A stretch of 64,000 nt of DNA from Hydrangea macrophylla (lineage: Eukaryota > Streptophyta > Magnoliopsida > Cornales > Hydrangeaceae), in the NCBI GenBank assembly GCA_033977485.1, contig CM066995.1, forward strand, positions 52,575,162 to 52,639,161, given 5' to 3'. The notes beneath the pieces are model-generated. The model searched no databases. It was not told where the DNA came from and saw nothing but the letters and a program-made list of their open reading frames with translations. Numbering within the stretch: position 1 is the stretch's first letter; every line of letters starts with the position of its first letter. Positions 22,727 to 33,566 of this stretch are shown here, piece after piece. The position numbers and the translations under genes are program-made.

Positions 22727-23365
22727 CTAAAAGTGCCTAGCAAAGGCAACGGGCCATCGGCGCCAAACTCTGGGCCTACGAGTCGGGCGAACAACAGCTC
22801 GGTAGATGCTATCATTGTCATATATGGAGGGTGGGGCATCCTCCATAATAACATTGAGCTCAACAGGTAGCTCAGGTGGTGGCTCAGGTAACTCGATGAT
22901 ATGAACCTCAGCCTCCATCTCATCGTCCTCGTCTATGATCCTCTCAATCAGTACGGGGACCACTCCATCCATCTCGTCATCCTCATCATCATCAATTATG
23001 GGCTCGACAGGTGGAGCAGCCACGAGAGCCATGGTTGGGGGTGGTATAGCTACAGTGGCTAAAAAGGCTAGATGTGCCTGGACCATATCCATCTCGAGGG
23101 GTACGTAGATCTCAGGGTCAAGGATCCTCCTGATCCTCTCATCAGCTATCAGTCTATCTGTCCAAGCCTGGTAAAGGGCCTCTAACTGAACTCGCCTCAA
23201 ATCTACAGCTCCCTCAACGTGAATCTCCTGCCACACATGGTTCTCCAGTCTAACGGTGGCCTGGTATCGTATCAAAGTGAGGTACAGCTCCCAATCGAGT
23301 GGCTCTATCCCATTAGAACCAATAACATGTCCTTCAAAATCATTTGGAACAAGATATGGGTCCAT
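22727..23365 (-). CDS. Uncharacterised 212-codon ORF between PBS and gag of element A
   Basis: On the same strand as element A, starting about 150 bp after its PBS and ending about 310 bp before gag. It runs MDPYLVPNDFEGHVIGSNGI.. without a stop, whereas gag-pol has many. The first ~120 residues look globular (LDWELYLTLIRYQATVRL, QLEALYQAWTDRLIADERIR, RILDPEIYVPLEMDMVQAHL). Then comes a Pro/acidic stretch (PIIDDDEDDEMDG, IIDEDDEMEAEV, PEPPPELPVE) and a basic, Trp/Arg-rich end (RPTRRPRVWRRWP). I recognise no family. It may be a lineage-specific extra ORF or a captured gene fragment. Expression is unproven. Confidence 0.5.
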   Translation of the reverse strand: MDPYLVPNDFEGHVIGSNGIEPLDWELYLTLIRYQATVRLENHVWQEIHVEGAVDLRRVQLEALYQAWTDRLIADERIRRILDPEIYVPLEMDMVQAHLAFLATVAIPPPTMALVAAPPVEPIIDDDEDDEMDGVVPVLIERIIDEDDEMEAEVHIIELPEPPPELPVELNVIMEDAPPSIYDNDSIYRAVVRPTRRPRVWRRWPVAFARHF

Positions 23366-23515
23366 TATAATGACCTGACAAAAGCAAACTATCTTATATC
23401 AGGGCTAATCTTAATATATCTGGATGTCGGATCCTAAGTACTGAGGACACTCGACTATGCCTATCATTTTGCTATCACAACCTGTGTCTAGGCTTAAGCC
23501 TAAGAATACAACCAA

Positions 23516-23528
23516 GGCTCTGATACCA
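23516..23528 (-). other. Element A primer-binding site (initiator tRNA-Met)
   Basis: Minus-strand TGGTATCAGAGCC, complementary to the 3' end of initiator tRNA-Met, 2 bp from the LTR edge. It fixes element orientation. Confidence 0.88.
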
Positions 23529-23530
23529 TT

Positions 23531-24770
23531 TGTGACGCCCCGCAAAAATAAAGCGTATTTCCATTGAATTAAATTATTACACTTAAGTGCCCAAATTACA
23601 ATTAAATTCCTTTACACGACTAGGACCCAAATAACTCGAGCCCACACTGTACTCTAAGGTGCTCCAATTTGACTGCTACCAATGGTAGTACCTGCATCTA
23701 AAATAATACACGGGGAAGTATACAATATTATAAGAATACTAAAAGCTCAAAAGTACAATGAACAACTATGATGACATAAGCAATTGTTAGGATCAAATAA
23801 AATAGACCAATCACACAATCCAACCGATCACACAAATTACCCGCTCACCCCCAGGAGCATCATACCAGGTTCCTCTTGGTAATATAGTAAGAGCCACCAA
23901 CCTCACCTCACCCGTCTCTAGTACGTCGGTCCCTAAGGCCTGTTGGATTTTGGCAGGTGCTCCTTGCTTATATACCCATTAGTTCCATGGCATTTAGCCA
24001 AAAATAATATCTTAATAACATTTAACCAAAACAAAGATGTGGATTCCAATAGAACGATAACATGAAGCAAAGAGAGTACAAATAGGGATGACAAGGAAAA
24101 TGCTCCGAAGATTTAAGAGAATATTGTACACAACCCCGTACCTAAAAATGAAGTTATTTCCCAAAAAATAATAAAGAGGTCAAGCTTAGTTTGGCTATGG
24201 CTTGAAAACTGCTCTCCACTTCTCCTTGATTGTATTATTTTCCTCTAAATGCTTTGTATGTATTCGAGAGCAAAGAGAGAATTGAGAGTAATGTTATGTC
24301 TATGTGTGCAAGACTTATACAAGTGTAGTGATCTTGGAGCCCAAGCAAAAATTGTGGCTTCCAATTGTACACACGCAACATAAAATTTGTCCACATAGAA
24401 ACAATCATTGCTTTCAACCATTTGAGCTCAGTTTGTTTAGTTCAGCTGATCCGTAATTTAGTTTAGATTGTTAGTTAGCTTTATAAAATATGCCAAACAT
24501 AATTATTAGGGACAAAAATGTAAGCAATGTAATACTGTATTTTATTAATGGTTCTTATCCCAAATCATAGGGTACCTTAGGGGCGCATTCTTTAAGTACT
24601 AATACAACTAAGAATACTCAGAGTTTTAAAATTAAAGTTATTGGGTTAACAATTTATAACACATGTATTATCTTATAAAAAATAGCACAATTACTACAAA
24701 TAATACACAGTAGTAAAATAAAACTGGTATTTCATTTATTATTAGGGATGCAAAAATACAGGTTGCTACA
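23531..24770 (-). repeat. Element A 5' LTR, complete
   Basis: Plus-strand ends are TGTGACGCCCCG and GGTTGCTACA, 1240 bp. The last ~475 bp match the truncated LTR at 15190-15668. Divergence between the two (scattered substitutions) fits an old insertion. Confidence 0.85.
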
Positions 24771-25460
24771 CCAAAAAAAAAAAACCATTACCGGTTGCCC
24801 CAAAATATTTTGATCACACACAATGCTTAAAAAGTGAAATTTAATTTTGAATTCCTAAAAAATTTAATTTCATTACACAAACATACTTAAAAACAAAAAA
24901 CCATCATCGGTTGTGTAGTACTTGTAAAAATCCGTCATTCTTATTTAATGAAATTTCTAATTTCCTAGTCTGACCTCATGTATTATTATTACGTGATTTA
25001 ATATTAAATTTTAGTTGTCGCTTAATTATAGATTATATAAATTTGTAGTACTTAAATTATGCGATTCCTAAATTCTAAGTGTGACCTTGTATATTGATTA
25101 TGTGTTTTAATATTCGTGTCACTTAATTTATAGCTAAAGGAAGTATCCAATAGTCACTGTCACATTAATATTAATAACTATAGGCTATAATGTGTATTTT
25201 CATTGTCGCCTAAATTTAGACCCCCGTGTAATAATATAATCGTATTTTAATATTTGGTTGTCGCTAAATTATTACTATAGGTTTTTTTTTTAAATATACA
25301 TTGTCATTTAGAAATTATAAATGTATGTTATGTAATAATTTCACTGTCGTTTTAATTTATCACTGTGTATTGTATCACATATTCGTTGTCACCTAATTTA
25401 TTATTATAGATTATTTAATATAATCGTCGTCGCTTAATTTAGTAACTATAAATTGTATTA
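24771..25460. other. Degenerate tandem DNA with TTGTCGCTTAATTTA words
   Basis: About eight imperfect copies of TTGTCGC(T/C)TAATTTA occur at irregular 40-95 bp spacing between about 25015 and 25445, interrupted at the end by LTR2. No gene. Confidence 0.5.
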
Positions 25461-26064
25461 TGTCACGCCCCGACGTAGCATAATACAGGAAATCATTTAA
25501 TTTCCTTTATGGACTCGTAGGTCGTGACAAGTGAGTATGACCAATTGTCCCTGCAACAAATTACTTAAACAACATTTCTAAAGAAATGTTACTAATAAAA
25601 CAGAAGCTCCCAAAATTAAAACTTACTAAACTGTTACATAAGTCCAGGTCTTAGGCACAAAACGCCCTTATTCAAATGTCTGAAGCTAGTCTATTATAAC
25701 CCGAAATTAAAAGACATAGGAAAAATAAAGCAGCCTCCTGGAAAGTCCCCTGCCTTTAACTAGCATAGTCGAAATACCCTGGCTGCTCCTGCCCCTGAAA
25801 ATCTGGACATACAGTCCAGGACGCATCAACGCCGTCAGCTTATGCAAGCTGGTGAGCAAAATAAACAAGTGCTCGCAATGTATATATATAAGCAAATAAA
25901 CAGCGGTGCAATTTAACTTTAAAAATAATAGATTCAAGGTTCCAATTCCAACATAAGTCACGGGGGAATAAAGTAAGCAATACATATGCGACCGTGCATG
26001 AACAATGTAACATCTCATCTTTCTGACTCTTTTCTCTCAACAAGACTCGACTCAACCAAACCAT

Positions 26065-26580
26065 TACCTCAAATACCAGGAATAATATCCGATCGATATC
26101 TAAGTCGTACACAACACTGTCGCCTCCAATACCAGGAATAATATCCGATCGATATTGAGGTCGCACACCACGCTATCGCCTCAGATACCAGGAATAATAT
26201 CCGATCGATATCTGAGTCGATCACGACCAACCATCGCTTCGGATACCAGGAATAATATTCGATCGATATCCGAAATGAGCGCCTTAGATACCAGGAATAA
26301 TATCCGATCGATATCTAAGCTGTACTCAATACCATCGCTTCGGATACCAGGAATAATATCCGATCGATATCCGAAACGAGCGCCTTAGATACCAAGAATA
26401 ATATCCGATTGATATCTAAGCAGTACTCAATACCATCGCTTCGGATACCAGGAATAATATCCGATCGATATCCGAAATGAGCGCCTTAGATACCAGAAAT
26501 AATATCCGATCGATATCTAAGCCATACACCACACTGTTGCCTCCAATACCAGGAATAATATTCGATCGATATTGAGGTCG
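26065..26580. repeat. LTR2 tandem hairpin array, ten units, 45/56-bp alternating spacing
   Basis: Ten copies of core CCAGGAATAATATCCGAT then CGA (cores at 26076, 26132, 26188, 26246, 26291, 26347, 26392, 26448, 26493, 26549). Spacings of 56,56,58,45,56,45,56,45,56 give an exact 101-bp dimer for copies 4-9. Arms outside the core pair and differ by unit: CTCAGATA/TATCTGAG (unit 3), TTCGGATA/TATCCGAA (4, 6, 8), CTTAGATA/TATCTAAG (5, 7, 9), CCTC(C)AATA/TATTGAGG (2, 10). Confidence 0.85.
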
Positions 26581-26867
26581 CACACAAGACCGCCACTCTT
26601 TACTCTTTTCACGCTTTCTCACACACATGCATGTTGACACAACCTCAACCCTAATATGTATGTCAATGTTCACAATTTGTAGTAACAGTTATTAATCTCA
26701 AAATTGGATATTCATTCAACATAAATCTCGGTCTTAATCATTCTTACAAGTCCAATACCTAATCAGTGAGCCTTTAAAATAGTATATTTGTCAAACAATT
26801 CTTTAAACACTTTCAAAACCTTTTCCAAACAGTCCCTTATATAAAAGTACAAAAACTGTTTAAAATG

Positions 26868-27031
26868 CCCAGGTCGCGCGAGTGGGCCACGCGAACGAGG
26901 GAGAGGGTGGTCGCACGCGCGAAGGGGGGGATGGGTCACGCGAGCGGGCTGCGCGCGCGAATGGGGAATGGGTCGTGCTAGCGGGCTGCGCTAGCGAGCC
27001 TCGCGCGAACGGGTCGCGCGCGCGAGTTATC
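26868..27031. repeat. LTR2 word block B: GC-rich GCGCGCGA words
   Basis: A CpG-dense island in AT-rich DNA built from GGGTCGCGCGCGCGA, GGGCTGCGCGCGCGAA, GGGTCACGCGAGC and GGGCTGCGCTAGCGAG variants. It occupies the place that block B of TCGATCGA words has in LTR1. The plus-strand frame through it (26882-27082) is compositional. Confidence 0.75.
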
Positions 27032-27611
27032 ACAGTTTCATCACCTTCTTCGTTTTTCCCCTGTTTTTTATTTTCAAACTGAAATTTTTCCCATTTCTGT
27101 TTTCTGTTTCAATTATGTCATGCCATATATGGATTTCTTCGTCTTTCCTGCGTAGATTAAGGATATGCGATCAATTTAAACAAATATGGATTACATCTCT
27201 AGATATTTGCAATTAAAGTAAAGGTGTCAAAACTTTAAATCAACGGTACGTCGCAATACGAATAAATTACTCCGTAGGATTCGAACCGTAGCTTATTGGG
27301 ACTAAGATCTTTCATTCCCAATTCACGGATTTCATTTTGGTTAACTTTTGTAAAACTCCAATTTTCAAAGCTTTAATGGTGTATCTATATATACACATAT
27401 ACACACATATGTACACTAAAATATACATATATATACGTTGTTGAGAGTGAGTTTATAATACTCACAGAGGTTAATTATTCAGAGAATTGAGACCGAGAGT
27501 TTCCGCCGTTAAATCCGCCGTTCGAGAATTTCTCCGTTCTTCTCTCTTGATTTTGAGATGTATATATATATAACTATGTATCTATATGTGTATGTATATA
27601 TTTATATAATC

Positions 27612-27617
<6 letters not shown>

Positions 27618-27650
<33 letters not shown>
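27618..27650. repeat. (TG)n microsatellite in LTR2 leader
   Basis: Uninterrupted TG dinucleotides, with TA-rich runs at 27560-27613. LTR1 has comparable TG/TA tracts in its leader (16767-16862). Confidence 0.85.
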
Positions 27651-27651
<1 letters not shown>

Positions 27652-27814
27652 GTTCTTAAGAGAGAGCAAGAGAGTGATTAAGAGAATTGAGAGAGTTTTA
27701 TGAGTCTCAGTAAGTTTGAGATACTGTGAGAGTGAATTGAGAGATAAAGACTTAGTTATATATTGGTAAAATTGTGTAGGCTCCAAGCAACAAGTGGAAA
27801 AAACACGGTGTGGT

Positions 27815-27895
27815 TGACCTCACATGCTCCCGCACCTATATCGCGATATGGTCGCAGCTTAAAACATAAACTGGTATTTTACAGTCGCGATAAAA
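27815..27895. repeat. LTR2 word block A candidate (TCGCGATA)
   Basis: Contains ATATCGCGATAT (a 12-bp palindrome, 27839-27850), GGTCGCAGC and CAGTCGCGATA. In LTR2 orientation it lies upstream of a TATA candidate (CAATATATAACTAAG on the minus strand, near 27752-27766). Confidence 0.45.
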
Positions 27896-28086
27896 AAATA
27901 CAGAAAATTATAATAGTGTAGGAATAAATTCCGGGTTGTACAAAAATATAGATATCGATTTTGAAACCATAGAAAATATTTTTCTATATTTATGGAAATT
28001 ACAATTTGACCCCCAAATAAATATTTTGAATAGAAATTAAATTGAAATAAACATTTATTAACGGAAAAGAAATACAGAGTGTTACA

Positions 28087-29640
28087 TATTATTATTGGAC
28101 CCGATAGTCCCGTGACTATAATCGTGGTTGTAAATGATATGGACATTTAATTTTAGACCTTGGATTTTATATAGAAATACGAAATAAGATTTATAGACCC
28201 AGACTATAACTTATGGACCCAACGGTAATAGTAAACTCGGACTATTAATACGTAGACCCGGACAGTCGTGTTAGAATTGAATAGTAAAATATAAACTCGG
28301 ACTGCACGGCACGTGGTCCAAGATGGGAACAAGATCCCACATTTTGAGGATGTAAATTACAACCAATTACCACCTATCTACATTATAGTACACCTAGCCT
28401 AGTATCTAACCTACACCTACTTGTACCCTAATTATTCTCTTATTTAAAACCCTAAAATCCCCCAGATTCCTCATGTTCCCTAAAATTCTCACCATCCCAT
28501 CACCCTCATTAAACTCACTCGGCACCTCTTGGATTGCCAGACAACACACAAAACACACACACACACATACACACATTGTTATGTATATAGGTATATAGTG
28601 TGCATGTGTGTATATATATTATATGTATTATGTAGATGTGTGCATGTGTGTCTTATATATATATAAGTATAGAGACCGAGAGAGAGAGAGAGAGAGTGTG
28701 TGTGTGTGTGTGAACCCAAGAAATAGAGGAAAGAAGAAAAGGAAAAAACACCCAAACCCAACCCCTCTCTGACCCTCACTCACTGCCTCACCTCAGCACA
28801 CTCCACACACATACACGAAGCAGACCATAAGAGGAAAGGAGAAGAAGACGCAGGAAGGAGAGAGAGAGAGAGAGAGACAGAGAGAGAGAGCCGTGAGAGA
28901 CACCGAGACCAAACCAGGAAGGTAAATCCTCTGCACCCCCCTCTCTGTATCTCTATACACTACTAAGACACACTCACACAAACCTGCACACACCCATATA
29001 CACCCCTAAACAGAGCCTAGCACCTCAGCCATGGCCGACCGCCATTAAAGCTCCACCGAGCTCAGATTTTTAGGTTGTCGCCAAATCATATGAAACTAAC
29101 GCCAAAATGACCCTAACGACCTCTTTAAGCCCCCCTACGAACAGCTCGAAGCTTAGGTTGCGCTTGGTACAACAACGATGCGATTATTCTCGTAGGGACG
29201 AATTTGTTTTTACCCCTATATGCGCAAACCATTAAGAGTCAGGGCTCAAGACCTATATAGTTAGATCGGGCTCATCAAGGCACTCAATTTTGACTTAAAT
29301 TTTGCTAAATTTCGTTAGAAAATGAAGGAGTTGTGATCATTTGAAGTTTTGGGTATAATATGTATAGTTTTTATATATCTATAAATATATAGATAAGAAT
29401 GTATGTGTGACATGGCACTTTATATTTCTTCCATTCCACGTGGCATGTTATACATTATTTAGAGATACAATATGACAAGCGGGGGTATTTGTAAAATACA
29501 ACCGCGCTAAAAGAAGAAAATGTATTGATTTAGTTTACAATTCCTTCATTTATCTGCAATTTGAATTATAATGCCAGTTTATACACAATTTAATTAAACT
29601 ATGATAAGTTGTGTGTTTTAGCTGTAATTTGTGCAGACTA
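28087..29640. other. Intergenic repeats, no gene seen
   Basis: 28145-28310 holds about five degenerate copies of GACCCGGACTAT(T)A. CA/TG/TA/GA microsatellites run from 28552 to 28900. 29030-29350 looks unique, but no gene or splice structure was recognised; short frames at 28579-28993 are repeat-derived. Confidence 0.5.
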
Positions 29641-31081
29641 CAGTTGCTGTGTGAAGAATTGAAAGATAACGATAAAAGGAAGTGCTGGATTCTAATGACG
29701 ACAATTAAAAGCTGAAATACAGAGCTCGATCGATCGAGAGAAGCTCAAGCGATCGAATACCTAGAAGTTCAATCGATCGAAGGACGTTCGATCGATCGAA
29801 CATGGCTTTTATCATAATATACACGCATGCAGCAGTTAACGGGATTTCAACCCTAGCATTAGGTCTTTGCTATATATATTTGTATTGTAAACGTCCAGAG
29901 TGACGCCCACTTTACTTTTATCAGTTTTTAGAGAGATAGTTAGAGGTTTTATATGTTTTTGTAGGTTTACAAGCTTGGATATTGCTTTTGGATTGGTTTT
30001 TCTTTAGTTTAATCAAAGTTTATCTTTCCAGGTTACCTCTTTATTGTTTATTTATATTCTACACTTAGTTTAGAGTAGTATAATCTGTTGAATACATAGT
30101 TTTGCATGTTAGATACATTTATACAAATAGTTTTCATAGTTTGCATGATTAAAACACAAACAAACAAAGCTTTAATGGACTTTTACGTTAGAAACACATC
30201 TGTGACACCCCAGACCATGTCTGAGTAGTCCCCAGGTTGGGAGATCACGATGAAATCGTGATCTCAAGCCTCAGCCATGCAGCAGATTAATTCCTATGTT
30301 CGATCGATCGAAGTAGTTCGATCGATCGGACCAGAGACATTGTCGAGCGATCGAAGACAGTTCGATCGATCGAGAGAAGAAGATGTTCGATCGATCGAAA
30401 GAGCTTCGATCGATCGAACACCCTTTTTCTTGAGGATATTCTATGTAGTATTCCTTGACTTTCTGTTTTACTGGATTGCTATCAAACTGTCCCAAAACGC
30501 TCAGTTTATCAAAATAGTCTATAAACTTTAAGCCTTGAAGCATTTTTCTTCAATATATTTTGCAAACCACCCTCAATGCTAATACCATTGTAGGTGAGAG
30601 TCTAAACTATTGTTTTAAACCGCTTTTATGTATTTCAAACTCCATTGTGATGATATAGTCCCGGTCATGAAAGGACTATAGATTCTTTATTTTAAGAGAA
30701 ATACGAAATACTGTAGAGAGTGTGCTCCATTGAGCTTCAACAAAATTGCATGGTAGATGGCTAGGTCGCAGTGGATTCGTGTAATCCCAACATTTCCTTT
30801 TATTAAGAAAAACACGTTTCAAATCTTTGTTTTAATTAATTAGTTGGTAATTAGTTTAATTTAGTTTAATTGTTTTATCTTTAGTAGTTGATAAATTGTG
30901 GGACTTTGTGTTCTACACTTCTTTAAAATATTGATTTTTATTTTCTTGTTTGAGATTAATTGGAGTAATTAGTTTAACACCTTCCCTGTGGGATCAACTT
31001 GGACTTAACCAGACTACTACTTGCACGATTACCTACACTTGGGTATAGCACACAAGCGCACACAGAAAAATTCTCGTGTCA
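29641..31081 (+). repeat. 5' LTR region of the Athila-type element, left edge unresolved
   Basis: The LTR ends TTCTCGTGTCA at 31081, just before the PBS. Inside are TATATATATTTG near 29871, and two clusters of TCGATCGA words (29724-29800 and 30298-30421). TGTGACACCCCAG at 30201 looks like an LTR start, so 30201-31081 may be the LTR, or a separate insertion in a longer LTR. Confidence 0.55.
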
Positions 31082-31087
31082 AGTTTT

Positions 31088-31105
31088 TGGCGCCGTTGCC
31101 GGGGA
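31088..31105 (+). other. Athila-type primer-binding site
   Basis: TGGCGCCGTTGCCGGGGA, the PBS characteristic of Athila and related elements (tRNA-Asp type), 6 bp after the LTR end. Confidence 0.85.
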
Positions 31106-31211
31106 AGGCGACAAGCTAACGCTTCGATTACCTCAATCTTTTCTTATCTTTTTCTGTTTTTCTTTTTCTTTCGTTCTCTAGATTAAAAATTTTCTTAGGA
31201 TCTTTCCCTTT

Positions 31212-32519
31212 ATGTCCGATAATTTCATCGAAGGAATTTACGGATACCCATTCTACTCATCCAGTTCCTCTAGTTCTATTAACCCCATAGTTACACCGAT
31301 CGATTCAATGGTTGATAATCAAAGTAAAAACGATGATAATGTGGTTGTACCAATCGATAATTCACTGCGTCCTTTGTGTGATCTCATGACACCCGAACAC
31401 GCGCCTATGCCATCTTGTATTCTCATTCCACCTCATGCAGGAGAATTCCAATTTCGCAATGGAATGATTCAACTTCTTCCTACTTTTCATGGAATGGAGA
31501 GCGAGAAGGCGTATCTACATGTCAAGGACTTTGAGGATGTTTGTAAAACTTTCTCACAGAATTGTCCTGTAGACGTAACACGTCTAATGATATTTCCTTT
31601 CACTCTGAAGGATAAAGCAAAAGCGTGGTTACTCACCTTGAAGCCAAACTCCATCTACACCTGGCATGCGATGAACACTGCTTTCCTGAAGAAATTCTTT
31701 CCACCTCGCATGACCACCGAGCTTAAATGACAAATAAATTCTTACAAACAAAAGAGCAATGAAACATTCACCCAAACTTGGGAACGTTTCAAGGATTTGC
31801 TACTCTCATGCCCACATCACGGGTACGAGAAATGGCGAACCATTAGCTACTTTTATGAAGGATTAAATGGTGAAACTAAGAAATTGGTCGAGACCATGAG
31901 TTTAGGGCCATTTTATCGCAAAAACACAGAGGAAGCTGAAGCTCATTTTGAGTGGCTAGCTGAACACGCACATGAGTGGTCAAATTCAGATGATGTCCCA
32001 TGCTCACAGATATCCTGTGTGGAAGAGAAAAGTTTATATCAACTAAAAAGTGAGGATCATCTGATGAATAAATATGAAGAACTAGCAAAGAAAGTGGAAG
32101 AATTGGGAATGAAAAGAGAGAGTTCTAGGCAATTTTTGCCTGAAGAACCGTGCGGCACATGCAACATGCTGGGACACACTACTCAATACTGTCCCAATGT
32201 GCCGTATTTTCAAGAACAACCCCCCATGGAAATGAATGCCATGCAAGGGTATAGGGGGGCGGGGAATTCCTACAATAATTATAATACGCAAAATAACAAC
32301 AATAGATGGAATCACCCCGGGTTCGATTGGAAAAACAATGCTGGGACCCAAAACCAATATCAACAACAACAGCCCTACAATAACAATAACCAACATCAAG
32401 GGCAATACAACAAGCAGTCCCAGTCATTCAATCAAAATAGATCAAATAACTACAACAATGCTCAACCCTCACATAATCAACAAGCAAATGTCTATGTGCC
32501 ACCTCACAAGAAGGTGTAA
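31212..32519 (+). pseudogene. Athila-type gag
   Basis: Starts MSDNFIEGIYGYPFY. The capsid signature is IQLLPTFHGMESEKAYLHVK, then FEDVC, MIFPFTLKDKAKAWLLTLKP and FLKKFFPPRMTTELK. A TGA at about 31728 interrupts the usual LKRQIN reading (consistent with CGA to TGA). The frame resumes in WERFKDLLLSCPHHGYEKW. A zinc knuckle-like CGTCNMLGHTTQYC lies near 32153. The tail is Gln/Asn-rich (YNNNNQHQGQYNKQ). It ends TAA at 32517. Confidence 0.88.
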
Positions 32520-32567
32520 GAGGAAGATCCACTCTCTAACGCGAATTTAACTTAACAGTTAATTCAA

Positions 32568-33143
32568 ATGATGAGCAAAATGTCCGCGACATTAGAGAGG
32601 ATGGATACACGACAAGAGGGTTCGAGTGGCACATTTCCCGCTCAACCACTTCCAAACCCAAAGGGATATAACAATGGCCCTCCTAATCATGAACAGGCAA
32701 AAGCCGTGACTACACTAAGAAGCGGCAAAGTCATAGGGCAAAACATGCCTCATTCTACTCCCGAGGAGTATGAAGAGGAAGAAGTGGTGACTAGGAGCAA
32801 ACCATCTACTCAAGTAGAAGAGTCGTCCACTAATGACAAACCATTAGAACTAAACAAGGACGCCCCTAAAGAAGTAGAAGAAGTTGAGAGAAGTCTTGGA
32901 AAGGAGCCCGTTATTGACAAATTACCTAAATGCCCGTTCCCTGTGCCTTACCCTCAAAGACTCAAGAAACCCCAAAATGAGGCAAATAATCAGGAGTTTT
33001 TGGTGTTATTCAAGCAAGTTAAAATTAATCTCCCACTCCTTGATGCAATCAAACAAGTGCTAGCCTACGCTAAGTATCTGAAGGACTTATGCATGGTCAA
33101 AAGGAGGCAAAGTGTAAAGAAACATGCCTATGTCGCTTGCTAA
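32568..33143 (+). pseudogene. Athila-type gag-pro linker
   Basis: Contains AKAVTTLRSGKVIGQNMP, the conserved Athila TLRSGK motif, then an acidic Glu-rich stretch and PFPVPYPQRLKKPQNE..FLVLFKQVKINLPLLDAIKQ, which precedes protease. It is separated by stops from gag (32517) and from protease (33141). Confidence 0.85.
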
Positions 33144-33167
33144 GTAAGCGCGATCATTCAAAATGAA

Positions 33168-33566
33168 TTGCCTCCGAAGCTAAAAGACCCTGGCACCCCA
33201 ACTATCTCGTGTAGGATTGGGAATCAAAGGATAGACAACGCACTCCTTGATTTAGGAGCTAGTGTAAACTTACTGCCATATTCAGTATATAAACAACTAG
33301 GGTTGGGTGAACTCAAACCCACCCGAGTTGCACTGCAGTTGGCAGACAGGTCAGCCAAATATCCTAGAGGAATACTGGAAGATGTTCTGGTACAGATAGA
33401 TACATTTGTCTTTCCGGTCGATTTTGTGATTCTGGACACCAAACCTGTGTCTAATCCATGTTTGCAAATCCTGGTGATTTTTGGATGTCCATTCCTCAAC
33501 ACCATTGATGCCATAATCAAAATAAGGAGTGGTATCATGACCATCGTACTCGGGAACATGACTTGA
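33168..33566 (+). pseudogene. Athila-type aspartic protease
   Basis: PKLKDPGTPTISCRIGNQ, then ALLDLGASVNLLPYSVY, where the usual D(T/S)GAS reads DLGAS as common in Athila, and FVFPVDFVILD. A stop after GNMT breaks the link to pol. Confidence 0.85.

Larger units (their letters stand above)
15190..24770 (-). mobile_element. Element A: Ty3/gypsy chromovirus (Tekay/Del-like), decayed, with nested LTR
   Basis: Order on the minus strand: 5' LTR (24770-23531), PBS (23528-23516), a leader ORF, gag with zinc knuckles, aspartic protease, RT, RNase H, integrase ending in a chromodomain, a purine tract (AAGGAGAGAGTGA, 15681-15669) and a 3' LTR cut off at about 15190. It is interrupted at 16378-18602 by solo LTR1. 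Many in-frame stops and frameshifts make gag-pol non-functional. The chromodomain supports the chromovirus branch. Confidence 0.88.
25461..28086 (-). mobile_element. LTR2: 2626-bp solo LTR related to LTR1, opposite orientation
   Basis: Plus-strand start TGTCACGCCCCG, end GAGTGTTACA, flanked by the 5-bp duplication TATTA (25456-25460 and 28087-28091). Its reverse complement shares with LTR1 the end (CGGGGCGTGACA), a CATAAAGGAAATT stretch, and a conserved AGCTGACG..CCTGGAC region (plus 25805-25850 against 18135-18185), and starts TGTAACACTCTGTATTTC against TGTAATACCCCGTATTTT. There are no genes inside. Layout matches LTR1. Confidence 0.88.

Noticed and set aside
26065..26580. CRISPR-like array appearance
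   Set aside because: Repeats are inside a plant LTR, the 'spacers' are themselves repeated in an alternating dimer, and there are no cas genes.
26882..27082. Arg/Gly-rich plus-strand frame in the GC block
   Set aside because: Compositional: alternating GCGCGCGA words give open frames in several phases.
32082..32550. Alternative frames overlapping the Athila gag tail
   Set aside because: Shadows of the Asn/Gln-rich gag C-terminus; other frames give Ile/Thr repeats.
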